Shown: one piece after another, positions 38,888-47,305 of the stretch | Layout of the letters: each line of letters starts with the position of its first letter | Position numbering within the stretch: the stretch's first letter is position 1 | Assembly: GCF_007748175.1 (NCBI RefSeq) | Contig: NZ_CP037422.1 | Span: forward strand, 4,272,327 to 4,336,326 | Direction: 5' to 3' | Length of the DNA stretch: 64,000 nt | Origin: Gimesia aquarii | GTDB taxonomy: Bacteria; Planctomycetota; Planctomycetia; Planctomycetales; Planctomycetaceae | Program-made: the position numbers and the translations under genes | Notes under the pieces: model-generated | What the model saw: the letters and a program-made list of their open reading frames with translations, nothing else | Databases searched by the model: none | What the model was told of the DNA's origin: nothing

Positions 38888-38918
38888 TCGCAAGTCTCGT
38901 ACAAATCTGAAAAAGAAT

Positions 38919-38955
38919 ACATCCAAGACAATTCGATAAGAGTTGTCTTGGATGT
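38919..38955. terminator. bidirectional terminator
   Basis: ACATCCAAGACAA (38919-38931) and TTGTCTTGGATGT (38943-38955) form a perfect 13-bp stem with an 11-nt loop between convergent genes. On the minus strand the stem is followed by a T-rich run; on the plus strand by TTCACTTT. It serves both the Tat-protein gene and the monooxygenase-like gene. Confidence 0.85.
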
Positions 38956-38971
38956 TTCACTTTAAACTGTG

Positions 38972-39298
38972 CTATTCCCAACTGCGTACTTTTGTGAAAT
39001 GGACCATATCCCCTTCAGCGGCTTCTATGTTTTCCATCAATTGGAAATAAGCCTGACAACTTGTACTCTCATTCACAGCCTGCATTGCAGATGATGCATC
39101 TTCATTGCTGGCCCAGTGAATGACATCGACCCATTGTCGTCCCTCACGTTTCAGTAAGTCTCTTCTCAAGAACCCTTTTTGTTTGCGCAGGAAACCCTCC
39201 TGTAAAGCTTCAGAGGCTTTTAGCAACGCCGGCTCACTGATGCCTTCGGCAAGAGTAAAAGGAGCCCATTCCACAATCACTTTTTCAGACATAATCAT
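38972..39298 (-). CDS. antibiotic-biosynthesis-monooxygenase-like (dimeric alpha-beta barrel) protein
   Basis: A 108-residue protein; the third codon is a second possible ATG (39292). The pattern E-K-V-I-V-E-W-A-P-F at the start, a central helix, K-G-F-L-R-R-D-L-L, W-V-D-V-I-H-W-A-S-N-E-D-A and a final M-V-H-F fits the small ABM/dimeric alpha-beta barrel fold. Members range from quinol monooxygenases to haem-degrading enzymes; there is no basis for choosing one. It lies in a single-gene unit, about 70 bp after the AlkC gene on the same strand, and might be part of its transcript. Confidence 0.7.
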   Translation of the reverse strand: MIMSEKVIVEWAPFTLAEGISEPALLKASEALQEGFLRKQKGFLRRDLLKREGRQWVDVIHWASNEDASSAMQAVNESTSCQAYFQLMENIEAAEGDMVHFTKVRSWE

Positions 39299-39367
39299 AA
39301 TAGAACTCTTTCTTTAAATATTAGTTTGGCTGTTTGAAATGACTCATCATTGACAATAAATTTCATT

Positions 39368-40498
39368 TTACGGCATGATTAACTCAAAATCTTTAGCACC
39401 AAATGAAGATCCATTCACAAAAATTTCAACGCGGTGTGTGCCTGGATAATAAACCCGTGTCGTAATTTTTTTGAGCGGATGTTTTCGTGAGACTTTGAGT
39501 GTTGAAGAAGGTTTCAGAATTCCTGTTTTACATTTAAAAATCTTAGGAGTAGTGGTTCCATTTGCCTTTTGATGATGAATCGCATAATCAATGATGAAAT
39601 TCTGTGGTCTTGTGGAAGTAGATCGCAAAGAAATTTCAAATTTGAGCTCATTACCAAAATTGACAGATGGCGTCAAAATATCTAATGTTTCGAGCTCTGC
39701 TCTGAGTGTGCCGTATCCAAGCACTTTTAAAGTCTTCTTGTGTCCCTGCTTGATCAAGGTACGACAAGCATGTCGCACTAATTTTTCTCTATTTTTTTCT
39801 GCATCTTTCATCCACCTTTTAGCAATTTCTGCCACAAGATCCGGATGATCTTTAGCAATGTCATTTAAATTATTGGCAACAGAACGTCGCACATATTCTT
39901 CCTTGTCGTCTTTCAAGATTTCAAGTAGTGCCAAAATAGGAGTTGGGTCATCAATGAAACCGGGTAATTGCATCGCCCAGGGAAGACGTGGACGCGTGCC
40001 TTCCGAAACCAGACGACGTACATGATAGTTCGAATCTTTGGCCCATTTTTTCAGCACAGATAAAGTGCGTCTGGGCTCTGCTAAAAGAAAATGTCGAATG
40101 CCAAATTCAGAAGTAAACCGCTTGGTCATTTCCTTAAACAACGACATGGAAAGGTCAAAGTGCTCAAGTCCCTGAAGGCCGACATATTCCACCATAGGCA
40201 TCACCCCCCAGCCAGAGATACCACTTTCTGTGTTGACTGTAACATCAACATCACCTCCATACTCATCCGCAAGACTACCCAAAATCACGGAAGCCGCTTT
40301 ATCAAAATCACGGGGCAAAAAAGTACAAAGTGCTTCGGTAATTTGGGAAGAACGCTCTTTAAGCTCTAAATTTTTAAGACCTTTTGTCGACATTTTCGTA
40401 AACCCAGCGCAATCAAAGTCAGGCCAGGCCCTCTGAAAGTGTATCCCCATAGCAGCAATCATCTTTTTGTTAAACATATTTTTAAACGGCTCAATCAT
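39368..40498 (-). CDS. alkC: AlkC-type DNA alkylation repair glycosylase
   Basis: A 376-residue protein. The first 260 residues are HEAT-like repeats, with signature pieces W-P-D-F-D, F-G-I-R-H-F-L, V-R-R-L-V-S-E-G-T-R-P-R-L-P-W and V-R-R-S-V-A-N-N-L-N-D-I-A-K-D-H-P. A C-terminal beta-rich domain (about 270-376) matches the Ig-like extension found in one AlkC subgroup. AlkC enzymes remove positively charged bases such as 3-methyladenine and 3-methylcytosine without flipping the base. A WYL-type regulator is divergently transcribed 183 bp away, and an AlkD-like gene follows that. Confidence 0.9.
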   Translation of the reverse strand: MIEPFKNMFNKKMIAAMGIHFQRAWPDFDCAGFTKMSTKGLKNLELKERSSQITEALCTFLPRDFDKAASVILGSLADEYGGDVDVTVNTESGISGWGVMPMVEYVGLQGLEHFDLSMSLFKEMTKRFTSEFGIRHFLLAEPRRTLSVLKKWAKDSNYHVRRLVSEGTRPRLPWAMQLPGFIDDPTPILALLEILKDDKEEYVRRSVANNLNDIAKDHPDLVAEIAKRWMKDAEKNREKLVRHACRTLIKQGHKKTLKVLGYGTLRAELETLDILTPSVNFGNELKFEISLRSTSTRPQNFIIDYAIHHQKANGTTTPKIFKCKTGILKPSSTLKVSRKHPLKKITTRVYYPGTHRVEIFVNGSSFGAKDFELIMP

Positions 40499-40660
40499 CT
40501 CGTTCCTATTCTAGAATTTCACTTTTATTTCTGATCGAAAGTTACTTAGTCAGTTTAAAATGATCAAAGTAACTCATTAGAACTATTTTCTAAGACATCA
40601 AAACAGCACACACTGAATTGGTTTGATTTTCGATGATGAATGATAATTGACTAATAAGAC

Positions 40661-40677
40661 AAAATATGTCATATTTT
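40661..40677. promoter_or_regulatory. palindromic operator candidate before the WYL regulator
   Basis: AAAATATGTCATATTTT is a perfect palindrome of 8-bp arms around one base, ending 4 bp before the ATG of the regulator gene at 40682. It lies in the intergenic region shared with alkC. The right half, TCATATTTTAT (40669-40679), recurs exactly at 41498-41508 upstream of the AlkD-like gene, so it may be the binding site of the WYL protein. No Shine-Dalgarno sequence is visible here, so binding would also block translation initiation. Confidence 0.5.
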
Positions 40678-40681
40678 ATAC

Positions 40682-41416
40682 ATGGGACGTAAAAAAATAC
40701 TATCCAGACTCGAACGCCTTGATGAACTCATTGGCTTGCTCAAAGCAGGAGAATTCTACACTGTTTCCGATCTTGCCAATCGCCTTTCTGTAACTCCTCG
40801 CACTTTGATGCGCGATCTGGATGTATTAAGAGACAAAGGTTACCCGATAGAAGCAAGTCAGGGACGCGGTGGGGGTATATGGCTGCGCCGCCATTGGGGA
40901 ATTGGCCGGCTCAATCTCAATTACCGTGAGGTGATCGACTTACTGCTCAGTATGGCAGTCATGGAAAAAATTGGCTCTCCTATCTTTCTTGGAAATTTAA
41001 AAGCAATTCGACATAAGATATCTGTCTCTTTCCCACAGGAACAAAGAGATAGAATCCAAGCCTTAAGGAGAAGAATTCTGGTCGGCGAACTGGCCTCTCA
41101 ACAGGTTTTGGAGGATTTTCAAAACGTGGCAGCGACTAAGGGGCATGCTGTATACGAAGCGTTCTTTGAAATGAAGGAACTCAACATTACTTATGAAGAT
41201 GCAGAAAAGAAAAAAACGAAACGCATCATTGAGCCACATTATTTACTTCTGAATTGGCCTGTGTGGTATGTACTGGCGTGGGATCATCTTCGAAACGATG
41301 CGAGATGCTTCAGACTGGATCGTATCAGAACAGCAAAAACAATCGAAAATTCATTTCGATTAATCAATGAGAAAAAGCTGATGGAATCGATTGAAGATTT
41401 TGCTTCTGCAATATAA
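40682..41416 (+). CDS. WYL-domain (YafY/DeoR-like) transcriptional regulator
   Basis: A 244-residue protein. The N-terminal winged helix (about 8-70) shows L-S-R-L-E-R-L-D-E-L-I, Y-T-V-S-D-L-A-N-R-L-S-V-T-P-R-T-L-M-R and D-L-D-V-L. A C-terminal WYL domain has the variant L-N-W-P-V-W-Y-V-L-A-W-D-H and the arginine-rich R-C-F-R-L-D-R-I. WYL domains bind nucleic acids or nucleotides and often control DNA-damage genes. Its place between alkC and an alkD-like gene suggests it regulates them. Confidence 0.9.
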   Translation: MGRKKILSRLERLDELIGLLKAGEFYTVSDLANRLSVTPRTLMRDLDVLRDKGYPIEASQGRGGGIWLRRHWGIGRLNLNYREVIDLLLSMAVMEKIGSPIFLGNLKAIRHKISVSFPQEQRDRIQALRRRILVGELASQQVLEDFQNVAATKGHAVYEAFFEMKELNITYEDAEKKKTKRIIEPHYLLLNWPVWYVLAWDHLRNDARCFRLDRIRTAKTIENSFRLINEKKLMESIEDFASAI

Positions 41417-41574
41417 TCCAAAAGAGAATTCATGTTTTCTGAAAGTATAGTAAGACATCGACCATTGACAACTATTGCTCAAATTAGTTCATAATCTTCA
41501 TATTTTATGATACATTAAATGTGATCAACATTGAGTGAACAACAACATCTCCCCCTATTGTGAAGTGACATGAT

Positions 41575-42285
41575 ATGAGTACATTGAAACAAGTTATGAC
41601 CGAGCTTAAGAAAAAAGGCAACGCACAGACTCGAAAGACCTATGCACGTCATGGGATGCCGGAGGACACGTTTGGTGTGAAGATCGCTGATCTCAAATTG
41701 ATTGCCAAGAAAATCAAAGGAAACCAAGCACTGGCCTGTGAGTTATATGAGACAGGAAATTACGATGCCATGTACCTAGCCGGTATTGTGGCTGATGGCT
41801 CACAAATGACAAAAAAGCAACTGGAATCATGGGCCAAAACAGCAACATGTGCCACGCTATCGGAGTATACCGTCCCTGGTGTGGCCAGCGAAAACCCTCA
41901 TGCTCAGGCGCTGGCCATGAAATGGATTCGATCCAAGACAGAGTCGATCGCGAGCAGTGGTTGGAATACCTACGCTGGCATCATAGCGACAACACCTGAT
42001 GAAGACTTAGATCTGGAGGAAATTAAATCGCTCTTGGATCGCGTTGCCAGAGAAGTTCACCAGGCACCTAATAAAGTTCGTTACACAATGAATGGATTTG
42101 TCATCGCCGTGGGTTCTTACGTTAAACCACTGTTGAAAAAGGCTAAGCAGGTCGCAAAGAAAGTAGGTGTTGTGCCGGTCGACATGGGCGATACCGCGTG
42201 CAAAGTTCCACAGGCCTTGACATACATTGAAAAGATCGAATCAGCAGGACGAGTTGGTAAAAAGCGCAAAACAATTAAATGCTAG
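41575..42285 (+). CDS. alkD: AlkD-like DNA alkylation repair protein
   Basis: A 236-residue HEAT-repeat protein of the DNA alkylation repair (AlkD) superfamily. Key segments are R-K-T-Y-A-R-H-G, F-G-V-K-I-A-D-L-K-L-I-A-K-K-I-K, Y-D-A-M-Y-L-A-G-I-V-A-D, S-E-Y-T-V-P-G-V-A-S-E-N and R-Y-T-M-N-G-F-V-I-A-V-G-S-Y. The family removes bulky or cationic alkylated bases, but this branch of AlkD-like proteins has not all been tested for activity. It is followed by a strong terminator. Confidence 0.88.
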   Translation: MSTLKQVMTELKKKGNAQTRKTYARHGMPEDTFGVKIADLKLIAKKIKGNQALACELYETGNYDAMYLAGIVADGSQMTKKQLESWAKTATCATLSEYTVPGVASENPHAQALAMKWIRSKTESIASSGWNTYAGIIATTPDEDLDLEEIKSLLDRVAREVHQAPNKVRYTMNGFVIAVGSYVKPLLKKAKQVAKKVGVVPVDMGDTACKVPQALTYIEKIESAGRVGKKRKTIKC

Positions 42286-42345
42286 TTATCACTTGAATGT
42301 ATCTTTCCCATCAACCCAAACTTTTATGGTATTCTCTCAAAAACG

Positions 42346-42384
42346 AAGTCCGGGCGAACTGGATTACCCGGACATCATTTTTTA
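42346..42384 (+). terminator. rho-independent terminator after the AlkD-like gene
   Basis: GTCCGGG (42348-42354) and CCCGGAC (42367-42373) form a GC-rich 7-bp stem with a 12-nt loop, followed by ATCATTTTTT. It lies about 60 bp after the stop codon. Confidence 0.85.
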
Positions 42385-42458
42385 CTAAGGTTGAAAATCT
42401 TTTTCAGTGACGTGTCTCACCTTTTACAAGCACATCGAGCGGTCCCTGCTTTGCATGA

Positions 42459-44387
42459 TCAATGGTTTGCCTTCGCTTTAGCCTCTTCCGCTTTCTTGAG
42501 GGCGGCCTTCAATTGTTCGATCTGTTCGAAAGCCGCTTTAAGTTGTGCCACTTCTTTTGTAAGACGCTCAATCTCAGCTTGCTTTTTCAAAATTAGGTTT
42601 CTACCATTCATTTCAAACTGCAGATGTTTCACGATCCTATCTATCACAACTGAATCTCCAAGCCCATTAATTTCCTTGACTGATTGCGACTTAAGCTTTG
42701 CTTGGTCTACAACTATTTGATTTGGGCCTGGTAGGCCAAGTGGTAGCCTCGGGACAGTACCGTAATGAATCGAAGGTTTTGATTTTCCTGGAGGACCACT
42801 GTACGGTAAGTGCGGTATGTGTATATTTTTTGCTCTAGGCACGTTCTGGCGAGATTGAGCTGCAAGTAACTGCTTGAGTAGCGACTCCATTCGATCAACG
42901 CGTTTTTCCAATGAATCCGAATTACTCTTACGGACCTCCCTGTCACCATCCTCTTCAGAATCATCACTCAAAAAGAGTTCTTCTTCCCTGTCTTCGTCTT
43001 GAGCTTTAATTTTCGATGAACGGATCAATTTCCGCTGGTTCACTTGAGCTTCTGGAGACGAAAGAATGCTGTTGTCCAGGTCACGACCTTTGTTGGCAGG
43101 CCTTACCTTTACCCGAACGCGTTTAGGTTCTGATAGTTCTTCGTCCTGCTCGACCTCAATATTAATATCCAGATCCGAAGGTGCAACCTCCTTTTGCCCC
43201 AAAGCGACTTCGGCTGCCATCGGCAAAATCCCAAGCGCTATCGCCATAATCATTATTTTCACAACCGGCGATGCCGGCTTTCCGAATTCATTCTTCAAAA
43301 TCATTTCAACTCTCCGTTTTAGAGAACAGGAATGACCAAATCCACTTGCCAACACAGGTGAACAAACTTGGTCTGACATGATAAATTCATTGGTACGTAG
43401 CAGCGCTTCTCCGTAATCCGCTAATTGATTCGGATACATTCGCAAAACAAGTGCGTCACAGCATGCTTCTTCCGCGGCCCGCAACTCACGTCGTACCCAC
43501 CAGACGACTGGATTCCACCAATATAGTGCAATCACCACAACTTCCAGAAAACGAACCCAGTGGTCTGCACGTCGCAGATGAGCAAATTCGTGAGCTAAAA
43601 TAGTAACCAGTTGGTTACCATGCATTCCAGCGACTAATTGCTTAGGCAACACGACAATGGACGGGTAAGCAGCAGGCCAAACCATTGGGCTCAGCGCTGC
43701 TTCGGTGAGACGCAGATCTGGCAATTGGCGCAGAGAAAAGTTATTAGCGACCGGTTCCGCGATAGACTTCAATTCATCTGTTGCTGGCAACGTTTGACGT
43801 ATGAGCCGATTGAATTCAACAACTCGATAACAGAACTTCATAGTCCAGACTAGAGAACCAACTATCCAAAACAGCACGAGCCCCACCCACCACAAAGCTG
43901 TTTCTTCAGGAAGCTCGGGTAAGAAAACTAACAGACTCTCTCGACCTTCCGATTGAGGCAGGACACTCGCTTCCACCGACAAGGGAGTGGGTTGACTACC
44001 TGCCATAAGTTCAAACCCCTGCTTGGCCAATTCTGTATCATCTAAATGAGAAAGAGAATCGTTAGGAACTGCTGCGATAAGGTCCCCACTCATAGTTTCA
44101 ACTTCTTGTAATTTGATCGGTTCCGGTTTGGAAAAGCTGATTTGACTTTCATTCAGAGACAAAGTCTCTGTAGTATCATTTGCTTGGAAATGGGCAGACA
44201 TATGTGGAACGGGAATAGAAATATGCCAAAGCGGTGGCGATACCAGTTTGACAAGCACCAGCAACCACAATAGATGAGCCACATGCGGATTTTTCCAAAT
44301 CCTTGTGATAACCAGTACCAGGAGTGCCATCACTGAGGCGACTAGTGCATTGCTGATTCCAGTTTCAAATAGAGTTTGCCACATCAC
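42459..44387 (-). CDS. blaR1: BlaR1/MecR1-type M56 membrane metallopeptidase
   Basis: A 642-residue protein. Transmembrane helices occur at about 12-30, 38-56 and 163-186, with another near 375-395. The zinc protease motif is H-E-F-A-H (266-270) with a downstream E-L-R-A-A-E-E-A-C-C-D-A. The C-terminal part is not a penicillin-binding domain: it is an acidic and basic low-complexity region with predicted coiled coils (about 510-540 and 600-640). It probably senses a different signal from classic BlaR1 and cleaves the BlaI-type repressor encoded 3 bp upstream in the same operon. Confidence 0.92.
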   Translation of the reverse strand: MMWQTLFETGISNALVASVMALLVLVITRIWKNPHVAHLLWLLVLVKLVSPPLWHISIPVPHMSAHFQANDTTETLSLNESQISFSKPEPIKLQEVETMSGDLIAAVPNDSLSHLDDTELAKQGFELMAGSQPTPLSVEASVLPQSEGRESLLVFLPELPEETALWWVGLVLFWIVGSLVWTMKFCYRVVEFNRLIRQTLPATDELKSIAEPVANNFSLRQLPDLRLTEAALSPMVWPAAYPSIVVLPKQLVAGMHGNQLVTILAHEFAHLRRADHWVRFLEVVVIALYWWNPVVWWVRRELRAAEEACCDALVLRMYPNQLADYGEALLRTNEFIMSDQVCSPVLASGFGHSCSLKRRVEMILKNEFGKPASPVVKIMIMAIALGILPMAAEVALGQKEVAPSDLDINIEVEQDEELSEPKRVRVKVRPANKGRDLDNSILSSPEAQVNQRKLIRSSKIKAQDEDREEELFLSDDSEEDGDREVRKSNSDSLEKRVDRMESLLKQLLAAQSRQNVPRAKNIHIPHLPYSGPPGKSKPSIHYGTVPRLPLGLPGPNQIVVDQAKLKSQSVKEINGLGDSVVIDRIVKHLQFEMNGRNLILKKQAEIERLTKEVAQLKAAFEQIEQLKAALKKAEEAKAKANH

Positions 44388-44390
44388 TTA

Positions 44391-44780
44391 TTACCCCTTG
44401 GGTTTGTAATTCTTGAGCATTTTACGAATCGCATCGGCATCTTCCTGACTCAGCTTTTGAGCCTCCATCAAATGCAGAATAAATGGCGCCATCGAACCAT
44501 CTGAAAGCTGATCAGCCAATTCAGCCAGTTTCAACCCGGCAATATCTGATTCGGTCACCGCGGCGGCAAATCCATGCGGGTGCGTGCTCCGATCACGTTT
44601 CACGGCCCCCTTCGCTTCCAACCGTTTGAGCATCGAATGGACTGTGGCAAAATCTGATGCCGTACAATTCGGATATACTTCTTCGGTAATCCGACGGGCC
44701 GTTTCTTTACCGTTCTGCCATAGTACACGGAGCACTGCAAACTCTGTATCGGTCACATGGAGTGTTTTTTTTCTAGCCAT
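44391..44780 (-). CDS. blaI: BlaI/MecI/CopY-family repressor
   Basis: A 129-residue winged-helix protein: T-D-T-E-F-A-V-L-R-V-L-W, A-R-R-I-T-E-E-V-Y, F-A-T-V-H-S-M-L-K-R-L-E-A-K-G-A-V-K-R and a C-terminal dimerisation helix. The blaR1-like gene follows after 3 bp. A palindrome at 44811-44831, directly upstream of the start, is a good candidate operator for self-control. Confidence 0.94.
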   Translation of the reverse strand: MARKKTLHVTDTEFAVLRVLWQNGKETARRITEEVYPNCTASDFATVHSMLKRLEAKGAVKRDRSTHPHGFAAAVTESDIAGLKLAELADQLSDGSMAPFILHLMEAQKLSQEDADAIRKMLKNYKPKG

Positions 44781-44810
44781 ATCAACTCCGAAATATCTTG
44801 AACGAATCAG

Positions 44811-44831
44811 TTATAGACAACTTGCCTATAA
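44811..44831. promoter_or_regulatory. operator palindrome upstream of blaI
   Basis: Left arm TTATAGACAA (44811-44820) and right arm TTGCCTATAA (44822-44831) are inverted repeats with one mismatch in ten, around a single base. Size, symmetry and position 30 bp upstream of the blaI start fit a BlaI-type binding site overlapping the promoter. Confidence 0.7.
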
Positions 44832-44912
44832 TCTGTCAAGACTTTTTCGAAAAACCTGAACTATGGCGAAACTAAGAATAAGTCTCTCTCACAATCGACT
44901 CAACCAGACATG

Positions 44913-45968
44913 TTACAGCTGATATGTTTCATAAGCCGAATCACAGGGTGTTCCCCGTGAGACGTGCATCCGATTTTGTTCCGGCTCGATGATGGCAGAA
45001 AATACGGTTTGCCAGAATCCGGTCCCTTCATCATGGTTGACATGCCGGCAAATGGAACGCGGATGACCTTCATGGTCTGAGAGTGCGACCTTGATCTCAT
45101 CGATGTTCATTCCATTGGCACTAGAGTTTAGCAAAGTGTCAATGCGCGCCTTGCGGGGATGAGATTCGATCAATTCCGGGAACTGTTCGTTATATTCGCA
45201 GATCTCCGGATGAAGGCAATGGTTGGTATGTGTAATCCAGCTTGTTTCATCAGGATGCAGGACATAAACATTTTCAATAGACGCTTCAATATCGGCTGGT
45301 CCTTCAGGAGTCGCCAACATGATATTCACGGGAATCGCTCGATTGGCACGTTGGATCGCATTCGCTGCTTCATCAAGCGATTTCGCTTCATAAAGACCAC
45401 GCAAAGTGAAATAATGCGGGACACCCAGTGGTCGGCTCGGTGCCGGCAGTGTATTCACACAGGCACCAATGCCAGCTTCGTTAAACCCGATATACGCAAT
45501 TAAGCCAGCCTGGGTCACGTTCATTAATGCAGGCTTACCAATCGGTCGGCGTGTCAGAACCACCGTAAATGGATCAAGTGCTGGGTCACTGTCCCAATTC
45601 TGCGCAACAACCATACCCCGTTCCGAATTAGCAGGTAAACTCAACGCCGTGCAACCCGCGTCTGAGTCGGCTGTAAATTGATTCCGAATCTGCAGAAGCA
45701 TCAATTCCCAGAGAGGCAGACCCACTGCTTCTGCGACACCCCTTAATTCCTCCACCGAATCCTGACTATAGCTTTCAGCCAGTGGGATACAACTTTCGGA
45801 GATGCTTTTTGCTTTTTCATAACTCACTTGAACGGTCTTATTCAGGCGTTCCAAAGCGATGGCGCAAAACGCACGCACTTCTTCGCAAGCGGCTTCTCCC
45901 AACTGACGCCCCATTTCGCGAGGCGTACCAGATATTTCAATTTCACGGTAACGTGTTTCATCAGACAT
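44913..45968 (-). CDS. C45-family Ntn-hydrolase, isopenicillin-N acyltransferase-like
   Basis: A 351-residue protein. The first part has I-S-G-T-P-R-E-M-G-R-Q-L-G. The autocatalytic site is visible as D-A-G-C-T-A (Cys106 would be the new N-terminal nucleophile after self-cleavage), followed by V-A-Q-N-W-D and later N-E-A-G-I-G-A-C-V-N-T and N-H-C-L-H. Family members include fungal acyl-CoA:6-APA acyltransferase, but bacterial ones are mostly amidohydrolases of unknown substrate. It lies on the same strand upstream of blaI, 130 bp from the operator, and is probably its own unit. Confidence 0.88.
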   Translation of the reverse strand: MSDETRYREIEISGTPREMGRQLGEAACEEVRAFCAIALERLNKTVQVSYEKAKSISESCIPLAESYSQDSVEELRGVAEAVGLPLWELMLLQIRNQFTADSDAGCTALSLPANSERGMVVAQNWDSDPALDPFTVVLTRRPIGKPALMNVTQAGLIAYIGFNEAGIGACVNTLPAPSRPLGVPHYFTLRGLYEAKSLDEAANAIQRANRAIPVNIMLATPEGPADIEASIENVYVLHPDETSWITHTNHCLHPEICEYNEQFPELIESHPRKARIDTLLNSSANGMNIDEIKVALSDHEGHPRSICRHVNHDEGTGFWQTVFSAIIEPEQNRMHVSRGTPCDSAYETYQL

Positions 45969-46303
45969 AGAACTTTCTCATTGTAGGTAGATTGACTCAA
46001 TTCAATAACTCAGATCATTACATTGCAAGAATATGATCGCAAAATGACTATGAAATACACTAAAATCACGAATCTTTTGAGTAGTCAGACAGATCGTCTC
46101 AAAAGAATTCTTGGCGTACTCTATGCTACCTTGATAAGTGTCTCGCGAACAGGCAATGTTCTAGTGTTTTGTGGAGTTCGTGGTATGCCAATGAGGATGA
46201 TTATAAAACAAAATAATGCGATGCGTATGACTGATCGTTCACACATTTTCAATTATGTCAAATATGTGATAAGCGATCTAGTCTGAGTTAAGCACTCAGA
46301 AAG
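45969..46303. other. intergenic region with no convincing gene
   Basis: A 335-bp region. It holds an open frame of 87 codons (46023-46286) that lacks a ribosome-binding site and family features, and a small hairpin TCTGAGT/ACTCAGA (46282-46300) next to the stop of the minus-strand gene, perhaps a terminator. Confidence 0.4.
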
Positions 46304-46753
46304 TTAGTCTGCGGCACCGATATCATTGTTGAAAGCGTCTTGAACCAATCGACGTTCGTGTCGCTGGTGTGCGATGTAGCAAGAGATCCAGTCACGCAAG
46401 TCGTGTCGTAATTCACCCGCTATCTTTTTGAGAGGACGTGCCGCCTGCATGCGGGTTTGCAACTCTTTTAACTTAACCAGTAGTTCACAGCGTTCCTCAT
46501 ATAAATTTTTGACCTGTGCTTGCCAATTAGGCTGCTCCTCAAGCACTTCCTCCATATAGCCACCTTCATCTTGTAACTCAAATTCACGGGGCATTGTTTT
46601 CAATAGCGTATCCAATACTTCGGAGATCCATTTCCAGGCCCCTACATCTCCATCGGCTTCCTCCAATAAATCCAGTAAGTCACCAAGAAGAATGTATTCT
46701 AAGGCCGAGATATCGATTAATGTGTTATTTCCAATGTGTGAATTTCTGGCCAT
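46304..46753 (-). CDS. small helical protein of unknown function
   Basis: A 149-residue protein when started at 46753, which has a near-perfect AAGGAGGG eight bases upstream; an in-frame upstream start at 46804 is unlikely. It appears all-helical: an acidic first half (G-D-L-L-D-L-L-E-E-A-D-G-D-V-G), a coiled-coil-like middle (V-K-N-L-Y-E-E-R-C-E-L-L-V-K-L-K-E-L-Q) and an end with several His and Arg (H-D-L-R-D-W-I, A-H-Q-R-H-E-R-R-L-V-Q). No signal peptide. I do not recognise the family. Confidence 0.75.
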   Translation of the reverse strand: MARNSHIGNNTLIDISALEYILLGDLLDLLEEADGDVGAWKWISEVLDTLLKTMPREFELQDEGGYMEEVLEEQPNWQAQVKNLYEERCELLVKLKELQTRMQAARPLKKIAGELRHDLRDWISCYIAHQRHERRLVQDAFNNDIGAAD

Positions 46754-47305
46754 AAAGAAGCCCTCCTTAATTTTGGTAAGATGCCCGTTCGGAATGAACA
46801 CCATCTTTTTTTGATACGAGATTGCTATTCGTAGGCAACTCCTGTTTTAATCTTGTTTGATTAATGAGAAGTGAAATGAGAATGCTTTGAACTGATGTTA
46901 CTAATTTAACATCCGAGGGTAAAAAGGTCAAAAAAACTTTTGAATCTGGTATTCCGACATAAACGTAACATCATCTATCTCATCTCTTTATCTGAAATCG
47001 TAAATAGAAGCAAACACCTTTGTAGAACAGGGTTTATAGGTCCGTTTTTTCGCATTCCCAAAAATGATCTTTTTCAAGCTACTACTGAAACAAAACTCAT
47101 CAAAAAGCGTCGTAATATCTCATTTTAAGTCTGTCTTAATCGCCTACAATTTTAGAGAGGCCAAACGACAATTCTAGAATCATGGTTTTGCATTCGATAC
47201 ACTGAAGGCAGAACACAGTGGAAATCGGAATATTGAAAATTGCTAATTCAAAATCGCATATCGTTAACTCAAGTTTGAGTTGTTTCGTAGACAGGACTAA
47301 ATAAC
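46754..47305. other. intergenic region with no convincing gene
   Basis: About 550 bp, AT-rich, between a minus-strand and a plus-strand gene, so it holds two divergent promoters. An open frame of 62 codons at 46940-47128 has no ribosome-binding site or recognisable content. Apart from the AAGGAGGG ribosome-binding site of the minus gene I see no defined element. Confidence 0.4.

Noticed and set aside
46023..46286. 87-codon plus-strand open frame
   Set aside because: No Shine-Dalgarno sequence and no family-like pattern; kept as non-coding.
46940..47128. 62-codon plus-strand open frame
   Set aside because: Short, no ribosome-binding site, and composition like the AT-rich flanks.
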